Assembly (NCBI RefSeq): GCF_001295265.1
Contig: NZ_LJOD01000001.1
Span: forward strand, 310,001 to 374,000
Origin: Chryseobacterium indologenes
GTDB lineage: Bacteria > Bacteroidota > Bacteroidia > Flavobacteriales > Weeksellaceae
Direction of reading: 5' to 3'
Length of the DNA stretch: 64,000 nucleotides
Below are positions 51,238-59,376 of this stretch, piece by piece. Each line of letters opens with the position of its first letter. Position 1 is the stretch's first letter. Position numbers and translations under genes: made by a program. The notes under the pieces were generated by a model, which was given only the letters and a program-made list of their open reading frames with translations, ran no database searches and was not told where the DNA came from.

Positions 51238-51723
51238 GTGGAGAACAGATTTAATTTATATAGTGCAATAAGAGAGAAAAGTAATTACACGGCAGAAGAT
51301 TTACCCGGTTTTAATGAAACTGAATTCAATAACCTGGTTATCAGAAGCCTTAATCTGGATGATCTGATCTCTGTAAAATCCCGATACAGCCATGTTGAAT
51401 TTAACGGAACGTCGCTTTATTCTGCATATTTTGTTCAAACGTCATTTCAGGAATGTATATTTCAGAATGTTGATTTTACAAAATCCAACTTAAACAATAC
51501 CTCATTTACATTATGTTCCTTTATCTCATGTTCTTTTGCCAGTGCTGAAATAATGGGAGCAGAAATTACAGCATGCAGTTTCAGGAAATGTAATTTTAAG
51601 GATATTATTTTTTGTGATAATATCATTCATGATACTCAGTTTGAGATCACCGACCATTCTTTTTCTGTTATTAACGATAATACTGAAAAAAATGTAGTGT
51701 GGTTATTTGATCAAAAAATATAA
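51238..51723 (+). CDS. Pentapeptide-repeat-like protein
   Basis: 161 residues, starting at GTG 51238. The segment from about residue 50 to 130 shows the C/A-x-F five-residue rhythm of quadrilateral beta-helix proteins (VEFNGTSLYSAYFVQTSFQECIFQNVDFTKSNLNNTSFTL). Many of its turns carry cysteines (CSFISCSF, CSFRKCNF). Pentapeptide proteins can mimic DNA or block other targets, but most have unknown roles. It shares fold and cysteine style with the next gene and was probably formed by duplication. It lies 39 bp behind the small unknown at 50935. Confidence 0.8.
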   Translation: MENRFNLYSAIREKSNYTAEDLPGFNETEFNNLVIRSLNLDDLISVKSRYSHVEFNGTSLYSAYFVQTSFQECIFQNVDFTKSNLNNTSFTLCSFISCSFASAEIMGAEITACSFRKCNFKDIIFCDNIIHDTQFEITDHSFSVINDNTEKNVVWLFDQKI

Positions 51724-51793
51724 AATATTTTTATCAACAGCATAAATCAGAGCATTAAACTCACAAAAGGATCAGATATACAGATCAATAAAC

Positions 51794-52357
51794 ATGGAGA
51801 CTATAAAAATACAGCAGCATCAGCAATGGCTTCACGATAACGGCGGGCAGCAGCTGGATATAGCCGATGAAGATTTTAATGATATCATTTTGAAAAATGA
51901 AGATCTAAATACGGCGATTTTCAGTAATACAAAATTTATATCCGGTATTTTCAGAAACCTGAATCTGGGAGGAAGCTCCTTCTTTAACTGTACTTTTTCT
52001 TCCGTCAATTTTGAACATTGTTTTTTAAGGAAATGTGAGTTTCATGAATGTACGTTTATAAATTGTATTTTTTCGGAAAATGAAATAACGAAAACTGAAT
52101 TTTATGATACGGCCATAGAAACCTGTATTTTCAATAAAGTAAAACTGGGATGGAGCTATTTTGGAAATTGTGGCATATCAGATACAACTTTTGAATCAGC
52201 AGAATTGGATGGCTTAATGTTTATGGAAAGTCAATTTAAGGCCATTGATTTTAAAAATGCGGAATTCAGTACCGTTTATCCTGTAAAAATTAATGATAAC
52301 ATAAATATTACTACTATTGAGCAGCTGCAGACCGCAATTAAAAAAATCAGTGGATAA
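51794..52357 (+). CDS. Pentapeptide-repeat-like protein
   Basis: 187 residues. From about residue 25 to 155 the chain has five-residue coils with central Phe or Leu, rich in Cys (FNCTFSSVNFEHCFLRKCEFHECTFINCIF), ending in LDGLMFMESQFKAIDFKNAEF. It parallels the preceding protein in composition and in its short non-repeat tail. The gap between the two genes is 70 bp. The protein is cytoplasmic, as no signal is present. A shared pathway with the flanking unknown genes is inferred from arrangement only; toxin/immunity or DNA-mimic functions are possibilities. Confidence 0.8.
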   Translation: METIKIQQHQQWLHDNGGQQLDIADEDFNDIILKNEDLNTAIFSNTKFISGIFRNLNLGGSSFFNCTFSSVNFEHCFLRKCEFHECTFINCIFSENEITKTEFYDTAIETCIFNKVKLGWSYFGNCGISDTTFESAELDGLMFMESQFKAIDFKNAEFSTVYPVKINDNINITTIEQLQTAIKKISG

Positions 52358-52393
52358 GGATGATTAAAAAACCAATAACAGTACAGACTAGCC

Positions 52394-53317
52394 ATGACTT
52401 TTGAAGAAATTAAACAACGGATCCTTAATGCAGAGAAACTGCATATAACAAAATTTAAAGAATCATTAAAACAGGCCGGGCTCCCTCATGTATTACAGTA
52501 CTGCTTTCCCCGTTTTCGTATTAATGATAAAAAGAAAGTGTATAGCTATGATGTAGAACTGCTTTTTGATATAGAATTTAATGAATACCTGTACCGGGAG
52601 GGCAAAAACTTAATCAGCGTAAATCCGGAGACAGGAGAAAAAGGAATTGTGATCAATAACTCTTATAAAGGAATTTTAATATATCAGTCAGAATCAGATT
52701 TGCTGACCTTGGAAGATCCTGTTATTGTAACAGATTTGCCAGCTACAGAAATCAGAAACATCTTAAAGACTGAAAAATTAGTTATTCAGGACTATTTCAG
52801 TCCGCTTTATTATATTGAAGAACCCGTACCTCCTCAAAAACATCCTATGCCGGATAAAACATTAAATCCCGTACAGATGTTTATCAACGGTCAGGAAACT
52901 GACTCCCATATGATCTTATACGATGAGTTTTATTACAGAAAATATATTGAAGGTAAAGAGATATATCCTTTTGAACTCTATATTGACCTGAATGATTTTA
53001 ATGAAAGAATGCAACCTAAATATGCAGAGCTGCTGAATGAATTAATTGCAGATGACCTGCTGGTCAACGAAAACTATGCGCTGGAACTATTTGAAAACCT
53101 CACGGAATATCCTTCCTATAAAGATATTCTGAATGATACTCTGGACATGAAAAAAAAGATAAACTTTCTGGATCCATTTCTTATATCTCAGATCTTTAAT
53201 GAATATTTTTGGAAAAACAATAAAGACAATTGGTGCTGGATCATAAGAGAGGTGCTGTATTTTAATAAAAAAGAAGATAAAATTATGATTAAAGGCAACG
53301 TCCAGAGAATAGATTAA
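52394..53317 (+). CDS. Unknown cytoplasmic protein, last gene of the pentapeptide cluster
   Basis: 307 residues, no signal or membrane segment. It starts MTFEEIKQRILNAEKLHITKFKES and has several Tyr- and Asp-rich segments (EFYYRKYIEGKEIYPFELYIDLNDF). The final part has a WKNNKDNWCWIIREVLYF Trp-rich stretch. I do not recognise a family, though acidic, aromatic-rich proteins of this size are common next to polymorphic toxin or type VI loci in Bacteroidota; no toxin gene is seen here. It lies 36 bp behind the second pentapeptide gene. Confidence 0.72.
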   Translation: MTFEEIKQRILNAEKLHITKFKESLKQAGLPHVLQYCFPRFRINDKKKVYSYDVELLFDIEFNEYLYREGKNLISVNPETGEKGIVINNSYKGILIYQSESDLLTLEDPVIVTDLPATEIRNILKTEKLVIQDYFSPLYYIEEPVPPQKHPMPDKTLNPVQMFINGQETDSHMILYDEFYYRKYIEGKEIYPFELYIDLNDFNERMQPKYAELLNELIADDLLVNENYALELFENLTEYPSYKDILNDTLDMKKKINFLDPFLISQIFNEYFWKNNKDNWCWIIREVLYFNKKEDKIMIKGNVQRID

Positions 53318-53740
53318 TTGTACTGTTTGCTTTTATTTTTTTCGCAGCAAAGCTACTTATCAAATGATTATAAGCCTTTAAAAATTTAAATAAAGCGGAT
53401 TGTTCTTAACACCTTAATCTGTACTTTTATCCCTCTATATTAAAAAAGTCATGCCCCTCAACGGAAATACCCTCAGCTGCCACGTTTTCACCGGATAAAT
53501 ATGCGTTTGTTCATTTGCTTAAAAGGGTTCTATATTTTAGGTTAAATTTGAATTATATATTGTCCGGGCAATTAGTATCAAAAAAGAAATACAAACCCGG
53601 ATGTATTAATAGAATGAAGTTCAGCCGTATCGGGCTATTTGGACGGATGACTGTTACTGTAAAATAGAATCTGCGGTAATGAATAAGTTGAAGCTTTCAG
53701 AATTTACAGCATATCACCAGATAACTGAAAAGAATAATCA
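53318..53740. other. Gene-free stretch before the tandem-repeat protein
   Basis: About 420 bp with no supportable gene. A TAAATTTG motif at 53543-53550 and short frames around 53613 are present, but neither has a partner -33 box or a recognisable product. Part of it could be a small RNA or decayed coding sequence; nothing decides this. Confidence 0.4.
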
Positions 53741-53748
53741 TATTTTTG
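53741..53748 (+). promoter_or_regulatory. Candidate -7 box of the tandem-repeat protein gene
   Basis: TATTTTTG, with a predicted start near 53752 and a leader of about 37 nt. No -33 TTTG at the expected spacing. Confidence 0.35.
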
Positions 53749-53788
53749 AAAATAAAACCCAAATAACAACCATTTTAACCTTTAAACC

Positions 53789-54199
53789 ATGAAAAAAACA
53801 GTATTCATTTGTTGTCTTTTATTCGGTCTGTCTATGGCAAGTGCACAGACTATAGAATCGGGAAGCCACAGCACAACGGGCTATATCAAAAGTGACGGTA
53901 CCATAGAAAACAGCAGCCGTTCAACCGTTGGTTACATTAAAAGCGACGGTACTATTGAAAACAAAAGCCGCAGCACCATCGGTTACATCAAAAGTGACGG
54001 TACTATAGAAAACCAAAGTCGCTCTACCGTAGGATATGTTAAAAAAGACGGTACGGTAGAAAACAGCAGCCGTTCAACCATTGGTTACATCAAAGATGAC
54101 GGAACCGTAGAAAACAGCAGCCGCAGCACAATTGGCTATGCCAGAGGTGTTAAAAAAGAATGGGCAGCGGTCGTGTATTTCTTTTTCAAAATGAATTAA
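53789..54199 (+). CDS. Exported protein built of 17-residue tandem repeats
   Basis: 136 residues. A signal peptide (1-20, ending ASAQ) is followed by a half repeat (TIESGSHSTT) and then five full 17-residue units of the form GYIKSDGTIENSSRSTV, starting at residues 31, 48, 65, 82 and 99, with a partial sixth at 116 (GYARG). Each unit holds a GYIKxDG turn and a Ser/Asn/Arg-rich second half, compatible with a small beta-solenoid or beta-hairpin array. The C-terminus (VKKEWAAVVYFFFKMN) is hydrophobic and could insert in a membrane. I do not recognise a named family. Its DNA repeats (51 bp) could recombine and change the number of units. Confidence 0.82.
   Translation: MKKTVFICCLLFGLSMASAQTIESGSHSTTGYIKSDGTIENSSRSTVGYIKSDGTIENKSRSTIGYIKSDGTIENQSRSTVGYVKKDGTVENSSRSTIGYIKDDGTVENSSRSTIGYARGVKKEWAAVVYFFFKMN
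53849..54133 (+). repeat. 51-bp tandem repeats within the exported protein gene
   Basis: Five full 51-bp units from 53879 to 54133 plus a preceding half unit (53849-53878). Units differ mainly at third codon positions and at the xS/xK/xQ residues of the ENxSRS segment. Repeats of this size allow unequal crossover or slippage in multiples of 17 codons, keeping frame. Confidence 0.85.
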
Positions 54200-54214
54200 T
54201 TATCCAACCTGTAG

Positions 54215-54302
54215 GAAGGCTGCATCCTGTTAAGAATGCGGGCTGGCCTTCGGATTAAATCAGATATAAAAAGCGGCAGATATTTCCATATTTGCCGTTT
54301 TG
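54215..54302 (+). terminator. Terminator of the tandem-repeat gene (two hairpins)
   Basis: A first hairpin GAAGGC / GCCTTC (54215-54251) is followed by a stronger one, AAAAGCGGCA-ATAT / ATAT-TGCCGTTTT (54269-54302), ending in a T run. The second is the likely terminator. Confidence 0.6.
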
Positions 54303-54422
54303 TGATCTCAACAGGATTCAAACCTGCAGACTAAAACTATAGAAATGCAATATTTCTCCATTGAATAAGCTTAACATTAAACAGAATTTTGTAAGTTAGA
54401 CTGGTGAAAAATGAACCAATGA

Positions 54423-55232
54423 ATGAAAGTCGATTTTTATAAACCCCAAAACAGTATCCTGAAAAATTATATTGAGGGGTATTATTTTATGGCTGACGAT
54501 CAAGGTTCAAATCCTACACAATATCTTACTTTTCCCAACAATTTCTGCATCTTATCCACCACTTACAATTCGGACACAATTCTCGAAGAAAACAGGATTA
54601 CAGTTACCCCTTCCATCCAAAATAAAGTTCTGGCAGATCTGGTTTTCCGCTATAATTATCCCATTGAGGTTTTTTGCGAAAATCCAATCAATGAGATTAC
54701 ACTGTATTTTAAGCCCCTCGGATTAAATCATTTTGTGAGCGATGCAGAAAAAATATTTGCTGATCGAAAAAACATTACAGATTATATTCCTTTTCCCGAT
54801 TTTAAGGATACCATGAAACAAATTTTAAATAACCAAAACCGGGAAGAACAAATTGAATTACTGGAAGACTATTGGATTTCAAAACTCCGGGCAAAAGATC
54901 TATCCTTAATGGAACAGATATTATCGGATGTTGAAAAGGATATGAAAATCGAAGAAATTGCAGATAAATATAACCTGTCGAGGCAGTACATCAACAAACT
55001 GTTTATTAAAAATATAGGAAAAACTTCATCTGAATACAGGAAAATTCACCGTTTCAGAAATACTCTGATCAGCCGGAAGAAGAGCAAAAACCTTACAGAT
55101 TTATCTTACGGAAATCTCTTTTTCGACCAATCTCATTTCATCAGGGATTTTAAGGAGCTGACCCATATAAAGCCAAGCGCATTTTTCAAAAACGTTGACA
55201 CAAGCAGGGAGAACATCTGGCTTTTTATATAG
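54423..55232 (+). CDS. AraC-family transcriptional regulator
   Basis: 269 residues. The N-terminal part (to about residue 150) is a sensor region of the DUF6597 type, beginning MKVDFYKPQNSILKNYIEGYYFM. The C-terminal HTH_18 domain has a first helix-turn-helix KIEEIADKYNLSRQYINKLFIKNIGKTSSEYRKI near residues 178-211 and a second part LSYGNLFFDQSHFIRDFKELTHIKPSAFFKNV. The regulator probably controls a gene elsewhere or itself, since no adjacent gene is an obvious target. It lies after the tandem-repeat gene and its terminator, convergent with the Gcr-type gene. Confidence 0.9.
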   Translation: MKVDFYKPQNSILKNYIEGYYFMADDQGSNPTQYLTFPNNFCILSTTYNSDTILEENRITVTPSIQNKVLADLVFRYNYPIEVFCENPINEITLYFKPLGLNHFVSDAEKIFADRKNITDYIPFPDFKDTMKQILNNQNREEQIELLEDYWISKLRAKDLSLMEQILSDVEKDMKIEEIADKYNLSRQYINKLFIKNIGKTSSEYRKIHRFRNTLISRKKSKNLTDLSYGNLFFDQSHFIRDFKELTHIKPSAFFKNVDTSRENIWLFI

Positions 55233-55358
55233 AAAGGCCGGATACTTTAGTCAGAAGTATTGATTGTTACTTATAAGCTCCTTTAAAAAGGTGAAACAGT
55301 TTGTTGATGATCTTTATTGTTTCCCTTTCCACTCCTCAGCCTCAAACCTATAAAATCT

Positions 55359-57392
55359 CTAATGCTGATTTTCAGATTTATTGGAAACCGTACTGTTCAT
55401 CAGGTCATCTGCTTTTTTATCTAATCCGGAACGAAGCGGAATGAAAAATTTGAACGGATGCTTGATGAAATACCTGAAAATTTCTTTATAGATCTCGCTT
55501 ACCTGCCCGAAATTCATTTTTCTTGACCTGAACGCCAGGAACATGGATAACGAAAAGCTTACCAGGAAGTTGAAGAATCCAATCAGGAACACCGTGATAA
55601 AAGAAATCCAGAAAGTGTAGGAATCTACTGAGAAGTCTTTACCATAAAGTCCTAATGCAAAATTTCCGGCTGCAAACGTAATGTGCCTGATGTCAAGATC
55701 AAGCCCGAAGAACAGTCCGATGGGTGCTGTTGCCCCCAGAAATACCCCGAACCAGAAGTTGGAAACAATACCCGGCCAGTTTTTAGCATAATATTTAGAA
55801 AGTCCTTTGGCAAACTTTTTACCGAAAAAGTTCCTGATAGAAAGGTTTTTGGCAATTCTTTCGGGAATCTGGTAAAATACGGAGTTGTTCCCGATATTTC
55901 CGGAAATAATCCCTGAGATAAAAAGATAGAATCCAGCTATGGACGCATGTAAAATAGCTTTTGACTTAAACGGATCCAGATCTTTTAATAATTTATCCGA
56001 CCGTTCAACAGCAAGATTTTGTGAAAAAAATACATCCAATCCATAAATGATGGCGAGAGCAATCGGGAATGAAAGCAGTACATTTCCTACGAAAGCAATG
56101 AACTGGCTTCTGAACAGTTTGGATACAAGATGGGCGAATTCGGTATTATTTCTTTTATTATTGGCTTCTTCAGACAGCACTTTCGTCATGGTAGCGGCAG
56201 TCATTGCAGGCTGTTTCGTTGCCAGGGTAAAGCCCATCAGATAAATCATAACGAATCCCATCGCGTAGTTCATAGAATATAAAAACGCATGGGAGAAGTC
56301 GCTTCCCGGAATATAGCCGTAAAGCATTTTCAGGACACAGAGCGCTCCTACAATAATCCCTCCGCCACTTGCCTTGTAGAACATCGTCATATATTCTTTC
56401 CTTGTGGAAGTGATATAATGCGTACCTGTTTCTGCGGTATGGTTGGTAATAAGGTGCGAGATCAGACGTGTACTGTCGTTGATCAGATCTGCAATATTAT
56501 TTTTGTGGGATTTATAATTCAGGATATTGAAGATCAGCTGTTTTGATTTAATCATTACATCTGCTTCGCTATCAATCACCAGAAGCTGCACTATTTCATA
56601 AATCCTTTCGGTCTGCTGTCGGATTTTTAACAGAGACTGATTGATTTTGCCTGATATCCCGTATTTATCTGAGTTTTTAAAGGCAATATTAACGAATTCA
56701 AGACACTGCTCTGCATATATTTTAATCTGCTTGTAGCGGCTGTCTCTGGAATGCAGCTGAAGCTCCGGGTCTTTTCTCAGATCTTCTGCCAATGTTTCCA
56801 GCTCGTTCTGCAAGGCCAGAAAAGGGTTATCCAGATTTCTGTATTGAGGCGCCATTCTTACAACCTCCACTTCCATAGCCATACCCGTAACCCTCCATGA
56901 AAGGATGTTCATTGAGAAAATCAGTTCTTTTTTTACATTAGGCCTGATGATAAAATCGGAAGCCCCCAGAAGTGTAAGAAACTCGTCAATCTCATTTTCA
57001 GGAAGATTATGAAGATATTTCAGGTCTTTTTTAGGCCTTAAGCTTACATTATCAATCATGTACCACACTGTTTTTTCATTTTCAACAGGCGGCAGCAGCT
57101 TATTCAGGATTCTTTTTTTAAGCTCGGGAAAGAAAGCATTTTCTGAGAGAATATTAGCTTCAGTCAGTGAAAGATTGAAAGGTCTCCCTCTAAATATATT
57201 ATGAATATAATGTTTAAAGTTTTCAGCAAAAACGGGATTGTTCCTTAAAAAATTAAGAACATCCGTAAAATCAGCTCTTTTAATACTCTCCAGGAACTCT
57301 GCAAAGGGCTCCAGAGAAAGGGTCTCATTCTTAAACGAGAAGTATTTTTTAAGAACAGATTCAAAATTTGCGCTGGAATTAAAGAATTTCAT
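55359..57392 (-). CDS. Gcr-type membrane protein ('site-specific recombinase' family)
   Basis: 677 residues of the family annotated as site-specific recombinase (PF10136 type, named after a Neisseria gene). The N-terminal 320 residues are cytoplasmic, with an extended helical region (LALQNELETLAEDLRKDPELQLHSRDSRYKQIKIYAEQ). The second half has about six to seven membrane segments (GGGIIVGALCVLKMLYGYI; FLYSMNYAMGFVMIYLMGF; ISFITVFLIGFFNFLVSFSLSMFLAF). It has no Tyr- or Ser-recombinase catalytic motif, so the recombinase label is almost surely misleading. mtgA follows upstream at 14 bp in the same orientation. A TATCTTTG box lies 5 bp upstream of the ATG. Confidence 0.85.
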   Translation of the reverse strand: MKFFNSSANFESVLKKYFSFKNETLSLEPFAEFLESIKRADFTDVLNFLRNNPVFAENFKHYIHNIFRGRPFNLSLTEANILSENAFFPELKKRILNKLLPPVENEKTVWYMIDNVSLRPKKDLKYLHNLPENEIDEFLTLLGASDFIIRPNVKKELIFSMNILSWRVTGMAMEVEVVRMAPQYRNLDNPFLALQNELETLAEDLRKDPELQLHSRDSRYKQIKIYAEQCLEFVNIAFKNSDKYGISGKINQSLLKIRQQTERIYEIVQLLVIDSEADVMIKSKQLIFNILNYKSHKNNIADLINDSTRLISHLITNHTAETGTHYITSTRKEYMTMFYKASGGGIIVGALCVLKMLYGYIPGSDFSHAFLYSMNYAMGFVMIYLMGFTLATKQPAMTAATMTKVLSEEANNKRNNTEFAHLVSKLFRSQFIAFVGNVLLSFPIALAIIYGLDVFFSQNLAVERSDKLLKDLDPFKSKAILHASIAGFYLFISGIISGNIGNNSVFYQIPERIAKNLSIRNFFGKKFAKGLSKYYAKNWPGIVSNFWFGVFLGATAPIGLFFGLDLDIRHITFAAGNFALGLYGKDFSVDSYTFWISFITVFLIGFFNFLVSFSLSMFLAFRSRKMNFGQVSEIYKEIFRYFIKHPFKFFIPLRSGLDKKADDLMNSTVSNKSENQH

Positions 57393-57397
57393 TAGTA

Positions 57398-57405
57398 CAA
57401 AGATA
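57398..57405 (-). promoter_or_regulatory. -7 box adjoining the start of the Gcr-type gene
   Basis: TATCTTTG on the minus strand ends 5 bp from the ATG at 57392. No -33 partner is at the right distance, so it may be coincidental. Confidence 0.25.
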
Positions 57406-58050
57406 CTATTTCAAACTCACATTCCTCATTTGTCTCATGATCCAATTGTGCTTCTTTCTTAAATAAGGAGATGGATTCTTGGGATCATACTTCTTGGGAT
57501 TAGGCAATACCGCGGCAATCCATGCAGCATCTGAAGCGCTGAGATCTTTGGAAGGTTTTCCAAAATAATATTGAGCGGCAGCTTCCACACCAAATACTCC
57601 CTGCCCCATTTCAATGGAGTTCAGGTATCTTTCAAGGATAATATCTTTACCCCATGCTTTTTCTATGATAAAAGTGTAAATGGCTTCCAATCCTTTTCTC
57701 AGCCAGCTTCTCCCCTGCCACAGGAAAACATTTTTTGCGGTCTGCTGGGAAATGGTGCTTCCTCCTCTGATCTTTTTTCCCTTTTCATTGTATTTCATTG
57801 CCTTTTCTATAGCAGTATAATCAAACCCATCATGATTAAAGAACTTCTGATCTTCGGAAGCAATAACAGCTTTTTTCACGTTATTTCCCATTTCATCATA
57901 GGAAATATAATCCCGGTGCAGTTTTCCGTATTCAAAAAGGCCTCCTATCTGAGTGATGGTAATAGGCGGATTGAAAAATCTACCCCAAATGATAAAAACT
58001 ACATTCAGGACAAGAACGATGAAGATCAGCTGTTTAATTTTTTTCCACAT
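57406..58050 (-). CDS. mtgA: Monofunctional biosynthetic peptidoglycan transglycosylase
   Basis: 214 residues from the ATG at 58050; an in-frame ATG eight codons upstream (58074) overlaps the promoter box and would lie before the predicted transcript start. One membrane helix (about residues 6-24) anchors the GT51 domain. Both GT51 motifs are clear: AVIASEDQKFFNHDGFD with the catalytic Glu, and RGGSTISQQTAKNVFLW. A later KAWGKDIILERYLNSIEMGQGVFGVEAAAQYYFGK segment completes the glycosyltransferase fold. It polymerises lipid II glycans on the outer face of the cytoplasmic membrane. No transpeptidase domain is present, as expected for MtgA. Confidence 0.95.
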   Translation of the reverse strand: MWKKIKQLIFIVLVLNVVFIIWGRFFNPPITITQIGGLFEYGKLHRDYISYDEMGNNVKKAVIASEDQKFFNHDGFDYTAIEKAMKYNEKGKKIRGGSTISQQTAKNVFLWQGRSWLRKGLEAIYTFIIEKAWGKDIILERYLNSIEMGQGVFGVEAAAQYYFGKPSKDLSASDAAWIAAVLPNPKKYDPKNPSPYLRKKHNWIMRQMRNVSLK

Positions 58051-58071
58051 AGCTTTTCGTAAAATGAAATG

Positions 58072-58079
58072 CAAAAATA
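58072..58079 (-). promoter_or_regulatory. -7 box of mtgA
   Basis: TATTTTTG on the minus strand. Its predicted start near 58068 lies downstream of the ATG at 58074, which supports 58050 as the true mtgA start. Confidence 0.5.
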
Positions 58080-58095
58080 CGCAAATGTCCGGATT

Positions 58096-59142
58096 TTATT
58101 GCAGTTCTTTCATGTAGGTAAGCTGATAATCCTGTAAAATTTCAGGATGGAAGATTTTAATATAATCTTTAAGCACCAGATCTGCTCTTACCACACCGCT
58201 TTCAAAGAAATCATTGGCTTTCTGCTTCTCCTTCCCTGCTATGGTGTAGATCCTGCCTTTGTTAAATACGTCCAGCTTTTCATAAAAAGGATTGATATTC
58301 AGCATTTCCTTTTTAGAAGTGTGGCTTCCTGCATTTACCCAGTACTGTACGCCGCCGGACTTGGCATATACTTCCTCAAATCCCATTGTTAAGGCTTTTT
58401 CATCTTTATTCTCTTTCATGATATAACTGGCGCCGGCATCTGCAATATAATGAGCTACCGACGTATTCCCGCCCGGAAGATACCAGACGTCACCGTACAT
58501 TTCATTGGCCAGAACAACAGGCTTTTCTTTTGCTTTCTGTGCAAGCTGCTTCAGATCATTATAATTTTTTTCAATCTCTTTATATTTAGTTTCAGCTTCT
58601 TTTTCTTTTCCTAAAAATTCCCCGAAAAGTTTAATGTAAGCTGTTTTCTCAAGAGGCTTCTGTTCCATATACTCATCCAGAAATACGACCTGAATTCCGT
58701 TGTTCTTCAAAAGTTCGTACGTATTATCAAAGCTTGCGATATGATTGGTAAAAATAGCATCCGGCTTCATGGAAATAATTTTTTCCACGTCATATTTCTG
58801 CTCATTCCCTACATTCTTGATTTTTCCTTCTTTAAGAAGGTTCAGAATTTTCTCAGAATAGATATATTCCGGACTGGATATTCCGATGATGAGATTTTCA
58901 GCTCCAAGTTCTGAAATATACCCGGCCATACTTGCATTTAACAGAATAATTCTCTTAAACGGAGTCTGATTTTTCTTAAAATTATAGGTAAAATTCCCTG
59001 ATTTCAGCTCTAAGGTTCCGTTATTCTCTTTAAACCGGGTACGTTCTGAGATTTTGGTCCAGTCTGAGGACAAAATTTTTGTTTCTCTCTTACAGGCAAT
59101 TAGCGAAAAAACCGTTAATAAAAGTAAAATTCTCTGTTTCAT
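58096..59142 (-). CDS. Periplasmic-binding lipoprotein of an iron-siderophore or cobalamin type ABC importer
   Basis: 348 residues. The lipobox LIAC acylates Cys17. The mature part is a class III binding fold (PF01497 type) with two alpha/beta lobes linked by a long helix (about residues 180-200): KRIILLNASMAGYISELGAENLIIGISSPEYI in the first lobe, EKIISMKPDAIFTNHIASFDNTYELLKNNGIQVVFLDEY at its end, and YGDVWYLPGGNTSVAHYIADAGASYIMKENKDEKALTMGFEEVY in the second. It delivers ferric siderophore, heme or cobalamin to an inner-membrane permease not encoded here. Upstream is tRNA-Arg in the opposite direction; the gene is likely monocistronic or starts elsewhere. Confidence 0.9.
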   Translation of the reverse strand: MKQRILLLLTVFSLIACKRETKILSSDWTKISERTRFKENNGTLELKSGNFTYNFKKNQTPFKRIILLNASMAGYISELGAENLIIGISSPEYIYSEKILNLLKEGKIKNVGNEQKYDVEKIISMKPDAIFTNHIASFDNTYELLKNNGIQVVFLDEYMEQKPLEKTAYIKLFGEFLGKEKEAETKYKEIEKNYNDLKQLAQKAKEKPVVLANEMYGDVWYLPGGNTSVAHYIADAGASYIMKENKDEKALTMGFEEVYAKSGGVQYWVNAGSHTSKKEMLNINPFYEKLDVFNKGRIYTIAGKEKQKANDFFESGVVRADLVLKDYIKIFHPEILQDYQLTYMKELQ

Positions 59143-59143
59143 C

Positions 59144-59174
59144 TTTCAAAGAAAAGAAAAAAGTCCTATATTTG
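59144..59174 (+). promoter_or_regulatory. Promoter of tRNA-Arg
   Basis: TATATTTG at 59167-59174 fits the -7 consensus, with TTTC (59144-59147, one mismatch to TTTG) 19 bp upstream. Transcription would begin about 25 nt before the mature tRNA. Confidence 0.6.
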
Positions 59175-59201
59175 CAACCGTTAAATAACAAGATAACACA
59201 A

Positions 59202-59275
59202 GGCCTCGTGGCGCAACTGAATAGCGCATCTGATTACGGCTCAGAAGGTTACAGGTTTGAATCCTGTCGAGGTCA
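59202..59275 (+). tRNA. tRNA-Arg (anticodon ACG)
   Basis: 74 nt cloverleaf. The acceptor arm GGCCTCG pairs with CGAGGTC (one G-T), the D-arm region is GGCGCAACTGAATAGCGC, the anticodon stem TCTGA/TCAGA encloses the 7-nt loop TTACGGC with anticodon ACG (inosine-modified, CGN codons), and the T-arm is CAGG-TTTGAAT-CCTG with the conserved TTCGA-type loop as TTTGAAT. The discriminator is A. CCA is not encoded. It stands alone between the binding-protein gene (divergent) and a terminator at 59280-59320. Confidence 0.95.
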
Positions 59276-59279
59276 CAAG

Positions 59280-59320
59280 ACCGACATTTGAAGATTTCAC
59301 TCTTCGATGTCGGTTTTTTT
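59280..59320 (+). terminator. Terminator of tRNA-Arg
   Basis: Stem ACCGACAT-TTGAAGA / TCTTCGA-TGTCGGT with a short loop and a T8 run follows the tRNA by 4 bp. Confidence 0.85.
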
Positions 59321-59376
59321 TATTTCCTAATCCGTTGTTATACTAGTAGATACACTGAGCAACAATATTCATTTTA

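Noticed and set aside
53849-54133. CRISPR-like array
   Set aside because: The repeats are in-frame protein repeats of 51 bp with no unique spacers and no cas genes nearby.
55359-57392. Site-specific recombinase as evidence of a mobile element
   Set aside because: The family name is historical; the protein has membrane helices and no Tyr or Ser recombinase catalytic residues, and no att sites flank it.
59079-59291. Plus-strand frame spanning tRNA-Arg
   Set aside because: It reads through the tRNA cloverleaf and its promoter, so it is not a protein gene.
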